45,000 nucleotides of DNA, taken from assembly GCA_030372965.1 (NCBI GenBank), contig JAUCQC010000289.1, positions 1-45,000 of the forward strand. Direction: 5' to 3'. The position numbers and the translations under genes were made by a program. Below, piece by piece: positions 1 through 6,705 of this stretch. How positions within the stretch are numbered: the stretch's first letter is position 1; every line of letters starts with the position of its first letter. Origin of the DNA: a bacterium (lineage in GTDB: Bacteria > Zhuqueibacterota > QNDG01 > DTFT01). Under the pieces are notes generated by a model. The model ran no database searches, was not told where the DNA came from, and worked only from the letters and a program-made list of their open reading frames with translations.

Positions 1-40
1 AGCGCTGTCTCGTGGGCTCGGAGATGTGTATAAGAGACAG
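1..40. other. Residual Nextera sequencing adapter at contig end
   Basis: Bases 7-40 match the 34-base Nextera Read 2 adapter: the 15-base index-side part (7-21) is followed by the 19-base Tn5 mosaic end AGATGTGTATAAGAGACAG (22-40). Six further bases precede it. This is library sequence, not genome. Translating it gives the spurious peptide MCIRDR, a familiar contaminant in protein databases. Genomic sequence starts at about base 41. Confidence 0.97.
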
Positions 41-224
41 AGATGGTGGCGCTTCGGGCGGGTTACAAGAGCCTTTTCGCGAAGGACAGCGAGGAGGGCC
101 TGACGTTCGGGGGCGGGGTGAACTACCGGATGTTCGGGACCTCGTCCCTGATGCTGGACTCGCGTGGGCGGATTTCGGGGTGCTGAAGGAGATCCAGAAG
201 TTCTCGATCGGGCTCACGTTCTGA
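41..224 (+). pseudogene. C-terminal fragment of a PorV/UPF0164-family outer-membrane protein, frameshifted
   Basis: Reading from base 43 gives LRAGYKSLFAKDSEEGLTFG and onward, up to LMLD at 159. The frame then breaks, and the next frame (162-224) continues DFGVLKEIQKFSIGLTF and stops at 222-224. Inserting one A after base 160 restores a continuous ending of the type LDYAWADFG...GLTF. It lines up with the end of the complete PorV-like protein at 20791-21849 (RSGYRGLF..., IDYALKS..., TVGASF), so this is a paralogue. The beta-strand pattern and terminal Phe suit an outer-membrane barrel. The lost base lies about 120 bases from the contig end, so a sequencing error is as likely as a real pseudogene. 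The 5' part of the gene lies beyond the contig. Confidence 0.8.
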
Positions 225-233
225 GAAGTTCCG

Positions 234-465
234 GGTTCCGAGTTCCGAGTTTAAAGTAAAAAAAATGCTGTTACAATCATTAATTATGGATCATTTAATG
301 CTTTGAAGTTTGAACTTTAAACTTTTAACCCTTCCTAAAACGAGAATGATAAAAAGCGCCGGCATGGACCGGCGCTTTTTTTTATGCGAAAGGCATGTCA
401 GTTCTTACAGTACTTTCATGCCTTTTTGCCTGAGACTCGGAACTCGAAACTCAGAACTCGGAACC
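234..465. repeat. Inverted repeat of GAACTCGGAAC-type words around a terminator
   Basis: Left arm 234-252 (GGTTCCGAGTTCCGAGTTT) and right arm 447-465 (AAACTCAGAACTCGGAACC) are reverse complements with one mismatch in 19. The arms are made of tandem GTTCCGA / TCGGAAC words that also spill outside them (229-240, 436-446). About 194 bases lie between, including A/T-rich AAGTTT...AAACTT words (307-325) and the terminator at 351-383. It looks like a dispersed intergenic repeat or small mobile element; no second copy is seen in this window. Confidence 0.6.
351..383 (+). terminator. Rho-independent terminator, probably bidirectional
   Basis: Stem 351-362 pairs with 369-380 (AAAAAGCGCCGG / CCGGCGCTTTTT) around a 6-base loop and is followed by more T residues. 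The A-run on the left makes it usable from both strands. It can end the PorV-like fragment on the plus strand. The convergent PIG-L gene ends at 472 on the minus strand. Confidence 0.9.
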
Positions 466-471
466 GGATTT

Positions 472-1410
472 TCAACGCCCCGCCACCGCCCGGTTCCAGA
501 CCTGTCTGTCCGTCTCCGAGAGCGGAAACTCAAGCCGGATCTCGACAATGGCGGGGGGGTCACCTTTTACGTCCAGCTTGGTCATTCCCAGATGTTCTCC
601 CCGCGACGTCCGCGGATCGACCGTGATGCCCCTCAAGCCCTCCACGCAGCTCTGCCGCTTCTGCAGATAATGGATGGTATCCGCTTCGGAAATGGCGTGA
701 ACCGCCTCGACCAGCGACTCCGTGATGTCGAAACAGGATGTGCTCTGGCTGTGGTGCTCCATGTTCGCTTCGCGTCTCAGTCGGGAGAGCTCCGGATCGT
801 TGAAAAAGATGACAAAGTTCCGGTCGGAGGGGGGAAGGATGGGCACATGGTTGGTCGGATACTCGACCAGAAGCAGGGGCGAGAAACCGGAGGGATCGCG
901 GCGGTGCCGCTCCTCGATGAAGGAGAGAAGCGAGGCGACGACCATGGCGCGGGTGTTGTAATTGACGGCCTGGGCGGTGTCGCTGAGGTTCGGAATGAAA
1001 ACCATGGTGGGCGATTCCTCCGAGATGAAGGACCTCAGGCGTTCAAGCTCGCCCTCGTCCACCGACTGCGACGTATAGGTCCGGTCGGCCCTGAAATCGA
1101 CCAGCTGATCGGTCCTGAATCCCAGCACCCGCGCCCAGGAAACGGCTTCTTTCCATCGCAGACGTGTTTTTTCCTCGACCGGCAGGTCCTGGTCCACGCC
1201 GAGAAATCCCGGGGACATGACCACGATGCGGACCGCGTTCCTGCGGTTGAGCAGATGAAGCGATCCGCCGAAATACCGGCCGTCGTCCGAGTGCGGCAGA
1301 AAAACGAGAATGCGCTGATTGTTCGGGAGGGCCTCTTCGGTCGCGATATAGGGAACCGGGGCCGGTGTCACGAAACGCTTGACGGGGTAGAAAGGGTACG
1401 CCTGGGTCAA
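472..1410 (-). CDS. PIG-L/LmbE-family deacetylase
   Basis: A 312-residue cytosolic protein with no signal peptide. Its N-terminal Rossmann-like strand ILVFLPHSDD (residues 34-43) is the PIG-L signature PHxDD, in which His and Asp bind zinc and the second Asp is the general base. The family de-N-acetylates amino sugars such as GlcNAc-inositol, GlcNAc-PI, bacillithiol precursors or chitooligosaccharides. The substrate cannot be told here. The usual GG after the motif appears as FGG, and the rest diverges from characterised members. It is on the same strand as, and downstream of, the arabinose operon, but an intrinsic terminator at 1554-1584 separates them, so it is probably transcribed on its own. 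The ATG at 1410 gives the full N-terminal strand. Confidence 0.8.
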   Translation of the reverse strand: MTQAYPFYPVKRFVTPAPVPYIATEEALPNNQRILVFLPHSDDGRYFGGSLHLLNRRNAVRIVVMSPGFLGVDQDLPVEEKTRLRWKEAVSWARVLGFRTDQLVDFRADRTYTSQSVDEGELERLRSFISEESPTMVFIPNLSDTAQAVNYNTRAMVVASLLSFIEERHRRDPSGFSPLLLVEYPTNHVPILPPSDRNFVIFFNDPELSRLRREANMEHHSQSTSCFDITESLVEAVHAISEADTIHYLQKRQSCVEGLRGITVDPRTSRGEHLGMTKLDVKGDPPAIVEIRLEFPLSETDRQVWNRAVAGR

Positions 1411-1553
1411 TCGTCTTCTCCGTTCTCGGATGCGCGGTTTTCACCCGCGTCTCCCGTCGGAGGGATTGAAGCACCTCCCATGAAGACGCGATACACCCGC
1501 CTGGTCCGGTTGGTACCGTATAAGTTAGGGTATTTTTTCAATCCAAGCAAATG

Positions 1554-1584
1554 AAAAAGCCCCGCCGATGACAGGGCGGGGCTT
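1554..1584 (-). terminator. Rho-independent terminator of the arabinose operon
   Basis: Perfect 10-base stem 1557-1566 / 1575-1584 (AAGCCCCGCC / GGCGGGGCTT) with an 8-base loop. Read on the minus strand it is followed by a T-run (1554-1558), 39 bases after the isomerase stop codon. Confidence 0.92.
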
Positions 1585-1622
1585 CGGGAGACCGGTCTTG
1601 ACGGCCGGACCCGGAGAACGGC

Positions 1623-3101
1623 TCAGAACGGGTTTTCCGTCGGATAGGGAAGGGACTTCGGCCGGTTGACGGATATGTCCTCAACCCCGAGCATCCGGCA
1701 GGCGTCGAACAGCGCCCGTCCCGCATGCGCGAAGGCGATGGCCGTGTGATGCGGAAAGCGCTTCTCGATGAGCACATGGCGGTAAAAGCGCCCCATCTCG
1801 GGTATGGCGATGACTCCGATGCCCCCGAATGATTTGGGTTCCATGTCGAGCACTTCGCCCTGCGCCATGTACGCCCTCAGAACCGTGTCCGCGGTCGACT
1901 GGAGACGGAAAACAGTCACCGGGCCCGGCTTGAAGCGCCCTTCGAGAGTGCCGCGCGTGATATTCGGTTCCTTTCCCGCCTCCATCAGCCGGTGCATGAT
2001 GAGCTGGTACTTCATCTCGTGCTGGACCAGGCAGCCGGACGGCGTGTTGCCGCAGTGGAAACCCATGAACAGGTCGTTCGGCTTCCGGCCCGCGGTTTTG
2101 GCCTTCTCGGATTCGATCATGTCAACCGGCACCGTGTTGTTGATGTCGAGCAGGGTGACGGGCAGATCGGTGGCGCACGCGGCCATGTATTCGCTCAGGG
2201 TGCCGTAAATGTCCACCTCGCAGGAGACCGGAATGCCCCTCGACGCCAGGCGGGAATTCACATAACAGGGGACGAATCCGAAGTACTTTTCAAAAGAGGG
2301 CCAGCACTTGTTGGCGAAAATGCCGTACCGGGAGGCTCCGAGGTTTTTCGCCATGAAATCCGTGAGACCGGCCTCGTACTGGGCGAGTTTTTCCAGCAGG
2401 GAGGGATGCTTGTTTCCGGCCCCGAGTTCCCTGGCCATGTCCGCGGCGATCGCCGCGATTTCCGGCCGGCCCTTTGCGCCGAGGAACACGTCGTACAGAT
2501 CCAGTTCGCTGTTTTCCATGATCTCGACGCCGAGATCGTACAGGGCTTTGATCGGCGCGTTGCAGGCGAGAAAGTCCTGGGGCCGGGGACCGAAGGAGAA
2601 GATTTTCAGCCCCTTCAGGCCGAGCAGGATGCGCGACACGGGAACGAATCCGCGAATCATCTCCGCGATCTCGGCCGGAATGCCGATCGGGTATTCGGGA
2701 ATGTAGGGGCGCAGTTTTCTCAACCCGATATTGTAGGAGGCGTTGAGCATGCCGCAGTACGCGTCACCCCGCCCGTTGATCAGATCGTTTCCGCTCTCCT
2801 CCGCGGCGCCGGCCACCATGACCGGTCCCCCGAAACGCTGGGCCAGAATGGTTTCCGGACCCTCCGGGCCGAAATTTCCCAGATAAACGACCAGCGCGTT
2901 GATTCCCTTGTTCCCTGCGTCCGCGAGCGCCTTCATCGCGTCCGCTTCATTCTCGATGACCGGCTCGACCGCCTGGACGGCCAGATTCAGCTTGCGGCGG
3001 GCCTCCAGAACCGCGTCCCTGCGTTTCTGGGAGAGCTGGATGGGAAAGCAGTCCCGGCTGACCGCCGCGATCCCAAGTTTGACTTCAGGTATATTGTTCA
3101 T
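1623..3101 (-). CDS. L-fucose/L-arabinose isomerase-family ketol-isomerase (COG2407 type)
   Basis: A 492-residue aldose-ketose isomerase of the FucI/COG2407 superfamily, shorter than E. coli FucI (591) and different from classical AraA. Likely metal-binding acids and base are Glu295 (in SCEVDIYG), Asp319 (in LLDINNT) and His349 (in GFHCGN), in the order expected for FucI-type enzymes. It is the last gene of araB-araD-isomerase. Since the neighbours are clear ribulokinase and ribulose-5-phosphate 4-epimerase, it most likely converts L-arabinose to L-ribulose. L-fucose to L-fuculose is the alternative, given the GH95 fucosidase 18 kb away. The start at 3101 (MNNIPEVK) is preferred over an upstream ATG at 3140 because AAGGAG lies 8 bases before it. 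Confidence 0.85.
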   Translation of the reverse strand: MNNIPEVKLGIAAVSRDCFPIQLSQKRRDAVLEARRKLNLAVQAVEPVIENEADAMKALADAGNKGINALVVYLGNFGPEGPETILAQRFGGPVMVAGAAEESGNDLINGRGDAYCGMLNASYNIGLRKLRPYIPEYPIGIPAEIAEMIRGFVPVSRILLGLKGLKIFSFGPRPQDFLACNAPIKALYDLGVEIMENSELDLYDVFLGAKGRPEIAAIAADMARELGAGNKHPSLLEKLAQYEAGLTDFMAKNLGASRYGIFANKCWPSFEKYFGFVPCYVNSRLASRGIPVSCEVDIYGTLSEYMAACATDLPVTLLDINNTVPVDMIESEKAKTAGRKPNDLFMGFHCGNTPSGCLVQHEMKYQLIMHRLMEAGKEPNITRGTLEGRFKPGPVTVFRLQSTADTVLRAYMAQGEVLDMEPKSFGGIGVIAIPEMGRFYRHVLIEKRFPHHTAIAFAHAGRALFDACRMLGVEDISVNRPKSLPYPTENPF

Positions 3102-3188
3102 CCGATTCGCTCCTTGTTCCTTGGGACGGTCCGGAGTCAAGGGGCGGAGATTTCCGTCCGCTCCCGCGACGCGTCCGTCTTCAGGCGG

Positions 3189-3890
3189 TTATGGTTTCTG
3201 TCCGTAGGTGGCGTTTTTTCCGTGTTTCCTGTTGAAATGCCTGTCCACGAGCGTCCGGTTCAGGCGCGGCGCGGCCGGATTGATTCCCAGCGTCAGAAAG
3301 GCCATTTTCGCGAGTTCTTCCAGGATGACGGCATGGTACACGGCTTTTTCCGCGGTGGCGCCCCAGGTGAAGGGGCCGTGTCCGTGGACGAGCACCATCG
3401 GCACTGTTTCCGGGGAGTTCGAACGAAACGCCTTCACAATGGCGTTTCCCGTCTCGGCCTCGTAATCCCCGCGTATCGCCTTCGGGCTCATCGGCCGTGT
3501 GCAGGGGACGTCCCGGTCCAGGTGATCGGCGTGCGTGGTGCCCAGCAGCGGTATGGGACGGCCGGCCTGCGCCCAGGCGGTGGCATAAGTGGAATGCGTG
3601 TGCACGATGCCGCAGATCGGGGAGAAGGACCTGTACAGAACGGCGTGGGTGGCCGTGTCCGACGAAGGGGAAAGACGGCCGTCGACGACGCGGCCGTCCA
3701 GATCGATGATAATCATGTCCGCGGGCCGGAGCGCCGCATACGGCACGCCGCTGGGCTTGATGGCGAAAACACCCCTGCCGCGGTCCATCGCGCTGGCGTT
3801 CCCGAACGCGTATTTGACCAGTCCCGACGCGGGCAGCGCCAGGTTGGCCTCGTACGCGAGGCGCCGGAGCTCGGCGTAAGGGCTCGGCAT
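3189..3890 (-). CDS. araD: L-ribulose-5-phosphate 4-epimerase
   Basis: A 233-residue class II aldolase-fold enzyme that converts L-ribulose-5-phosphate to D-xylulose-5-phosphate, feeding the pentose phosphate pathway. The full set of zinc ligands is visible: Asp78 (SSDTATH), His97 and His99 (VHTHST), His171 (HGHGPF). The phosphate-binding GN and SSD motifs, IKPSGV and the GTTHADH segment typical of AraD rather than FucA are also present. Length equals E. coli AraD (231). Its ATG shares one base with the araB stop (TGATG at 3892-3888), so translation is coupled to araB. The isomerase follows after an 87-base gap. Confidence 0.95.
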   Translation of the reverse strand: MPSPYAELRRLAYEANLALPASGLVKYAFGNASAMDRGRGVFAIKPSGVPYAALRPADMIIIDLDGRVVDGRLSPSSDTATHAVLYRSFSPICGIVHTHSTYATAWAQAGRPIPLLGTTHADHLDRDVPCTRPMSPKAIRGDYEAETGNAIVKAFRSNSPETVPMVLVHGHGPFTWGATAEKAVYHAVILEELAKMAFLTLGINPAAPRLNRTLVDRHFNRKHGKNATYGQKP

Positions 3891-5581
3891 CAGCCGGTTT
3901 CCGCGCCGCGGATGCGCGATTCGGTGAATGCCCCGAAATCCCGGTACCGCCGGTACAGGGCGTCGTAGGCCGCCGACCTGGAACGGTCCGGCCGGTACAC
4001 GGTTTCGAAGCCGTTGGACATCGCGGTCTGCGCGTCGAGCAGGGAGGGATACAGTCCCGCGGCCGCGGCCGCGCACATGGCGGCCCCCAGGGCGCAGGCC
4101 TGTTCCGACCGCGCGACCCGGATGTCCATGCCCAGAATGTCGGTGACGGTCTGCATCACGAAGGGGGATTTTTTCGAAACGCCGCCGATCGCGATGACGC
4201 CGCGGATCGGGACGCCCTCGGACAGAAACCGGTCGTTGATCGCCCGGGCGCCGAATGCCGTGGCTTCCACCAGGGTGCGGAACATCCGCGGCGCGTCCGT
4301 GCCGAGGCTGAGCCCGGAGACAGCGGCCTTCAGGCGCTGGTCCGCGTCCGGCGTGCGGCGGCCGTTGAGCCAGTCGAGGGCCACCGGTCCGGAGGGATCC
4401 GGGGCGAGTCTGGACGCGGCTTTCGACAGCGCCGGAATTATCGCGTCGATGGTGTCCGACGCCAGCCTCGCCGCGGAAGCGGTCGACACGCTCTTCGTCT
4501 TCATGAGAACCGCGGAGAGGGGCCAGGCCAGCAGATCGCGGAACCACGCGTACACGTCCCCGAAAGAGGATTGACCCGCCTCCATGCCCAGCATGCCCGG
4601 AATGATGGACCCGTCGACCTGGCCGCAGATGCCCCGCACCAGTTTGTCCCCGAACGCTTCCAGGGGGGCGACCAGCATGTCGCAGGTCGAGGTACCCATG
4701 ATCTTGACCAGGTGATAGGGCTCGATGCCCGCGCCGACGGCGCCCATGTGCGCGTCGAAGGATCCGGTTCCGACCGTGACGGTTTCCGGGAGTCCCAGCC
4801 TCTTGGCCCATTCTTTGGAGAGGGTGCCGGCCGGAATGTCGGCGGTGTACGTTTTCTCATACAACCGTTCCCGGAGAGCGCCGAGCCGGGGATCGAGCTT
4901 CGAGAGGAAAGCGGCGGGCGGGAGGCCGTTCCAGGAGGCGTGCCACATGGCCTTGTGGCCCGCGGCGCAACGGCTCCGCTTGATGGATTTGGGATCCGTG
5001 CGGCCGGTCAGCAGGGCGGGTATCCAGTCGCAGTGTTCCACCCAGGACCAGGCGGCCTCGGCCACAGCCTTGTCCTCGCGGGTCACGTGAAGAATCTTGG
5101 ACCAGAACCATTCCGAGGAGTACACGCCGCCCTCGTACTGCGTGTAATCCGTTCCGCCCCCGGAGCGGGCGGCGCGGTTGATCTCATCGGCCTCCTCGAT
5201 CGCGGTGTGGTCCTTCCAGAGAACGAACATCGCGTTCGGGTTCTTGGAGAACGCGGGCGTCAGGCTGAGCGGTGTTCCGTTCCGATCCACGGCAACGGGG
5301 GTGGAGCCCGTCGTGTCGACGGAAATGCCGGCGACATTGGCGCGTCCGCTTTTCGGGATTTTGGCGAGAACCGCGCGGATGGTGTGCTCCAGCCCTTCCA
5401 CGTAGTCGAGGGGATGCTGCCGGAAAAGGTTCCGGTTCGGAGCGCAGAAAAGACCCTTTTTCCACCGGGGGTACTCGAACACGGAGGAGGCGATGGTTTT
5501 GCCCGATCGGGCGTCGACCAGAACGGATCGGACCGAATCGGTGCCGTAATCCACGCCGATGACATAGGATTTTTGGCTCAT
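3890..5581 (-). CDS. araB: L-ribulokinase
   Basis: A 563-residue FGGY-family sugar kinase, near-identical in length to E. coli AraB (566). It phosphorylates L-ribulose to L-ribulose-5-phosphate. The N-terminal ATPase strand IGVDYGTDSVRSVLVD (residues 8-23) has the GTDS form specific to ribulokinases rather than xylulokinases. DTTGSTP and GTSTCDML are the other FGGY nucleotide/substrate loops, and GGVSKKSP near the C-terminus is the adenosine-binding FGGY segment. It is the first gene of the arabinose operon, with a GAAAGG ribosome-binding site before the ATG and a promoter at 5660-5688. No signal or membrane segment is present. Confidence 0.95.
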   Translation of the reverse strand: MSQKSYVIGVDYGTDSVRSVLVDARSGKTIASSVFEYPRWKKGLFCAPNRNLFRQHPLDYVEGLEHTIRAVLAKIPKSGRANVAGISVDTTGSTPVAVDRNGTPLSLTPAFSKNPNAMFVLWKDHTAIEEADEINRAARSGGGTDYTQYEGGVYSSEWFWSKILHVTREDKAVAEAAWSWVEHCDWIPALLTGRTDPKSIKRSRCAAGHKAMWHASWNGLPPAAFLSKLDPRLGALRERLYEKTYTADIPAGTLSKEWAKRLGLPETVTVGTGSFDAHMGAVGAGIEPYHLVKIMGTSTCDMLVAPLEAFGDKLVRGICGQVDGSIIPGMLGMEAGQSSFGDVYAWFRDLLAWPLSAVLMKTKSVSTASAARLASDTIDAIIPALSKAASRLAPDPSGPVALDWLNGRRTPDADQRLKAAVSGLSLGTDAPRMFRTLVEATAFGARAINDRFLSEGVPIRGVIAIGGVSKKSPFVMQTVTDILGMDIRVARSEQACALGAAMCAAAAAGLYPSLLDAQTAMSNGFETVYRPDRSRSAAYDALYRRYRDFGAFTESRIRGAETG

Positions 5582-5659
5582 GAAGACCTTTCGCGCAGTT
5601 GAAATGAGCGGGTGTCATCCCGTTGACGGATTTGAAGTGGAAAATGAAACCCTCGAAAA

Positions 5660-5688
5660 AACTTAAGAATAAATCGAGTGCAAGTCAA
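5660..5688 (-). promoter_or_regulatory. Predicted araB operon promoter
   Basis: Read on the minus strand: -35 TTGACT (5688-5683), 17-base spacer, -10 TAAGTT (5665-5660). It lies about 80 bases upstream of the araB start. The -35 box is one base from consensus; the -10 box is weaker, as would suit a regulated promoter. Confidence 0.55.
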
Positions 5689-5760
5689 GCCACTTTTCTC
5701 TATAAAATAACCATTTGGCGCAATCGGCCATCCGGCTCTCAGGGGGGACAGCCGATCGAC

Positions 5761-5819
5761 TGCGGAGGCAAGGCGAATGCCGCATCTGAATGTTTTGCCG
5801 ATCGAATTAAAATTCGATC
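5761..5819. promoter_or_regulatory. Dyad-symmetric elements between the divergent araB and merR promoters
   Basis: A perfect inverted repeat GATCGAATT-AA-AATTCGATC occupies 5800-5819. Just before it is a GC stem-loop, TGCGG...CCGCA (5761-5784), and just after it is the palindrome ACTTAAGT (5837-5844). They lie between the two divergent promoters in an otherwise gene-free 400-base stretch, where an arabinose regulator could bind. No regulator is assigned. Confidence 0.5.
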
Positions 5820-5899
5820 CTCGAAAGATAGAAACGACTTAAGTGCATAATAAACAATTAAAGAAAAATTTCAGCAGTCTGTCGTCTGCCATAAAAAAC

Positions 5900-5928
5900 T
5901 TGACTTTGGTGTTCCAGTCCATTATATT
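5900..5928 (+). promoter_or_regulatory. Predicted promoter of the merR-radical SAM pair
   Basis: -35 TTGACT (5900-5905), 17-base spacer, -10 TATATT (5923-5928). The boxes are identical to those of the second rRNA promoter at 41988-42016, so this should be a strong sigma-70-type promoter unless repressed. The 17-base spacer is normal, unlike the 19-20 bases of classical MerR-activated promoters. Confidence 0.75.
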
Positions 5929-5930
5929 CA

Positions 5931-5946
5931 TGTACGTTCACGTACA
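5931..5946. promoter_or_regulatory. Operator-like inverted repeat at the merR transcription start
   Basis: TGTACG-TTCA-CGTACA, a perfect 6-base dyad with a 4-base centre, begins two bases after the -10 box and so covers the expected transcription start. Related half-words (CATACGTA, GGTACAT) follow at 5965-5981 up to the start codon. The position suits autorepression by the MerR-like protein. Confidence 0.6.
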
Positions 5947-5982
5947 CATAAAAAAATGTAAAAACATACGTAGAGGTACATC

Positions 5983-6705
5983 ATGAAAAGCAACATCTAC
6001 CTGCGGGATGAATTGGCCGCGAAATTCAGCATCCCCCGCGCCCGCTTTACCGAACTGGAGCGTCTCAAGCTGATCCGGCCGGCGGGAATGACCGAGGACC
6101 AGTCCCCGGTTTACACGGAGGAGGCGGTTCAGCAGATCGCCCACATCCAGAAGCTCCAGGAACTCGGGTACGGCCTCGATGAAATCACACGAATCGTCCG
6201 CAAGGTGGGCCTCCCGAAGGCGGAGTCGGGAAAAACGGGGAAGGGGAAACCCGATCACTATCTCACCGTGGGCACTCTTGCCGAGAAAGCCGGGCTCAGC
6301 CCCCGCACGCTCAAGCACTGGGAGGAAATCGGCATCCTCACGCCCGAGATGAGAAGCGAGGGCGGTTTCCGGCTCTATCCCGACATCACGGTGTATCTGT
6401 GCCACCTGATCAAGGACCTCCAGCTGTTCGGATACTCGCTTGAAGAAATCAAGGGGTTCTCCGATTTATTCCGCGAGTTTCTCGACATCAGCGACCGGCC
6501 CGAAACCGCCTCCCGCCGGGATGTGCAGGAACGGCTCGATCTGATGCTGGGGGAGATCGACTCCCTTTCCGCGAAAATCCAGCTGTTTAAAAAAGGAATC
6601 GAACGCTGGGAGGACCTGATCAAGAAAAAACGCAAGGAAATACTCCAGCTCAGGAACAGGAATTCCAAGACCGGCGAACCCGAAGAAAGGGCCAGGCATG
6701 CCTAG
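5983..6705 (+). CDS. MerR-type regulator with two DNA-binding domains
   Basis: A 240-residue cytosolic transcription regulator. Residues about 5-72 form one winged-helix MerR domain (FSIPRARFTELERLKLI, then VYTEEAVQQIAHIQKLQELGYG). Residues 93-160 form a second, more canonical one (YLTVGTLAEKAGLSPRTLKHWE, then GGFRLYPD, then DLQLFGYSLEEIKGF). Residues about 185-230 are a charged coiled coil, the usual dimerisation helix. There is no effector domain and no Cys cluster for metals. Two MerR heads in one chain are unusual, because MerR proteins normally bind as dimers of single heads. It overlaps the next gene by 8 bases, so the two are translated together. A GAGG site precedes the ATG. Confidence 0.85.
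   Translation: MKSNIYLRDELAAKFSIPRARFTELERLKLIRPAGMTEDQSPVYTEEAVQQIAHIQKLQELGYGLDEITRIVRKVGLPKAESGKTGKGKPDHYLTVGTLAEKAGLSPRTLKHWEEIGILTPEMRSEGGFRLYPDITVYLCHLIKDLQLFGYSLEEIKGFSDLFREFLDISDRPETASRRDVQERLDLMLGEIDSLSAKIQLFKKGIERWEDLIKKKRKEILQLRNRNSKTGEPEERARHA

Noticed and set aside
12-224. A 70-codon gene beginning in the first 12 bases
   Set aside because: Its start lies in the sequencing adapter, giving the artefact peptide MCIRDR. Only its last 20 or so codons are real PorV-like sequence after the frameshift.
1992-3968. A 658-codon plus-strand frame opposite the isomerase and araD
   Set aside because: It spans two genes and the gap between them on the other strand, with no recognisable motif; a mirror frame.
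5623-5850. A 75-codon plus-strand frame in the araB-merR gap
   Set aside because: It overlaps the predicted araB promoter and several palindromes. Composition is unlike neighbouring genes and no ribosome-binding site is present.
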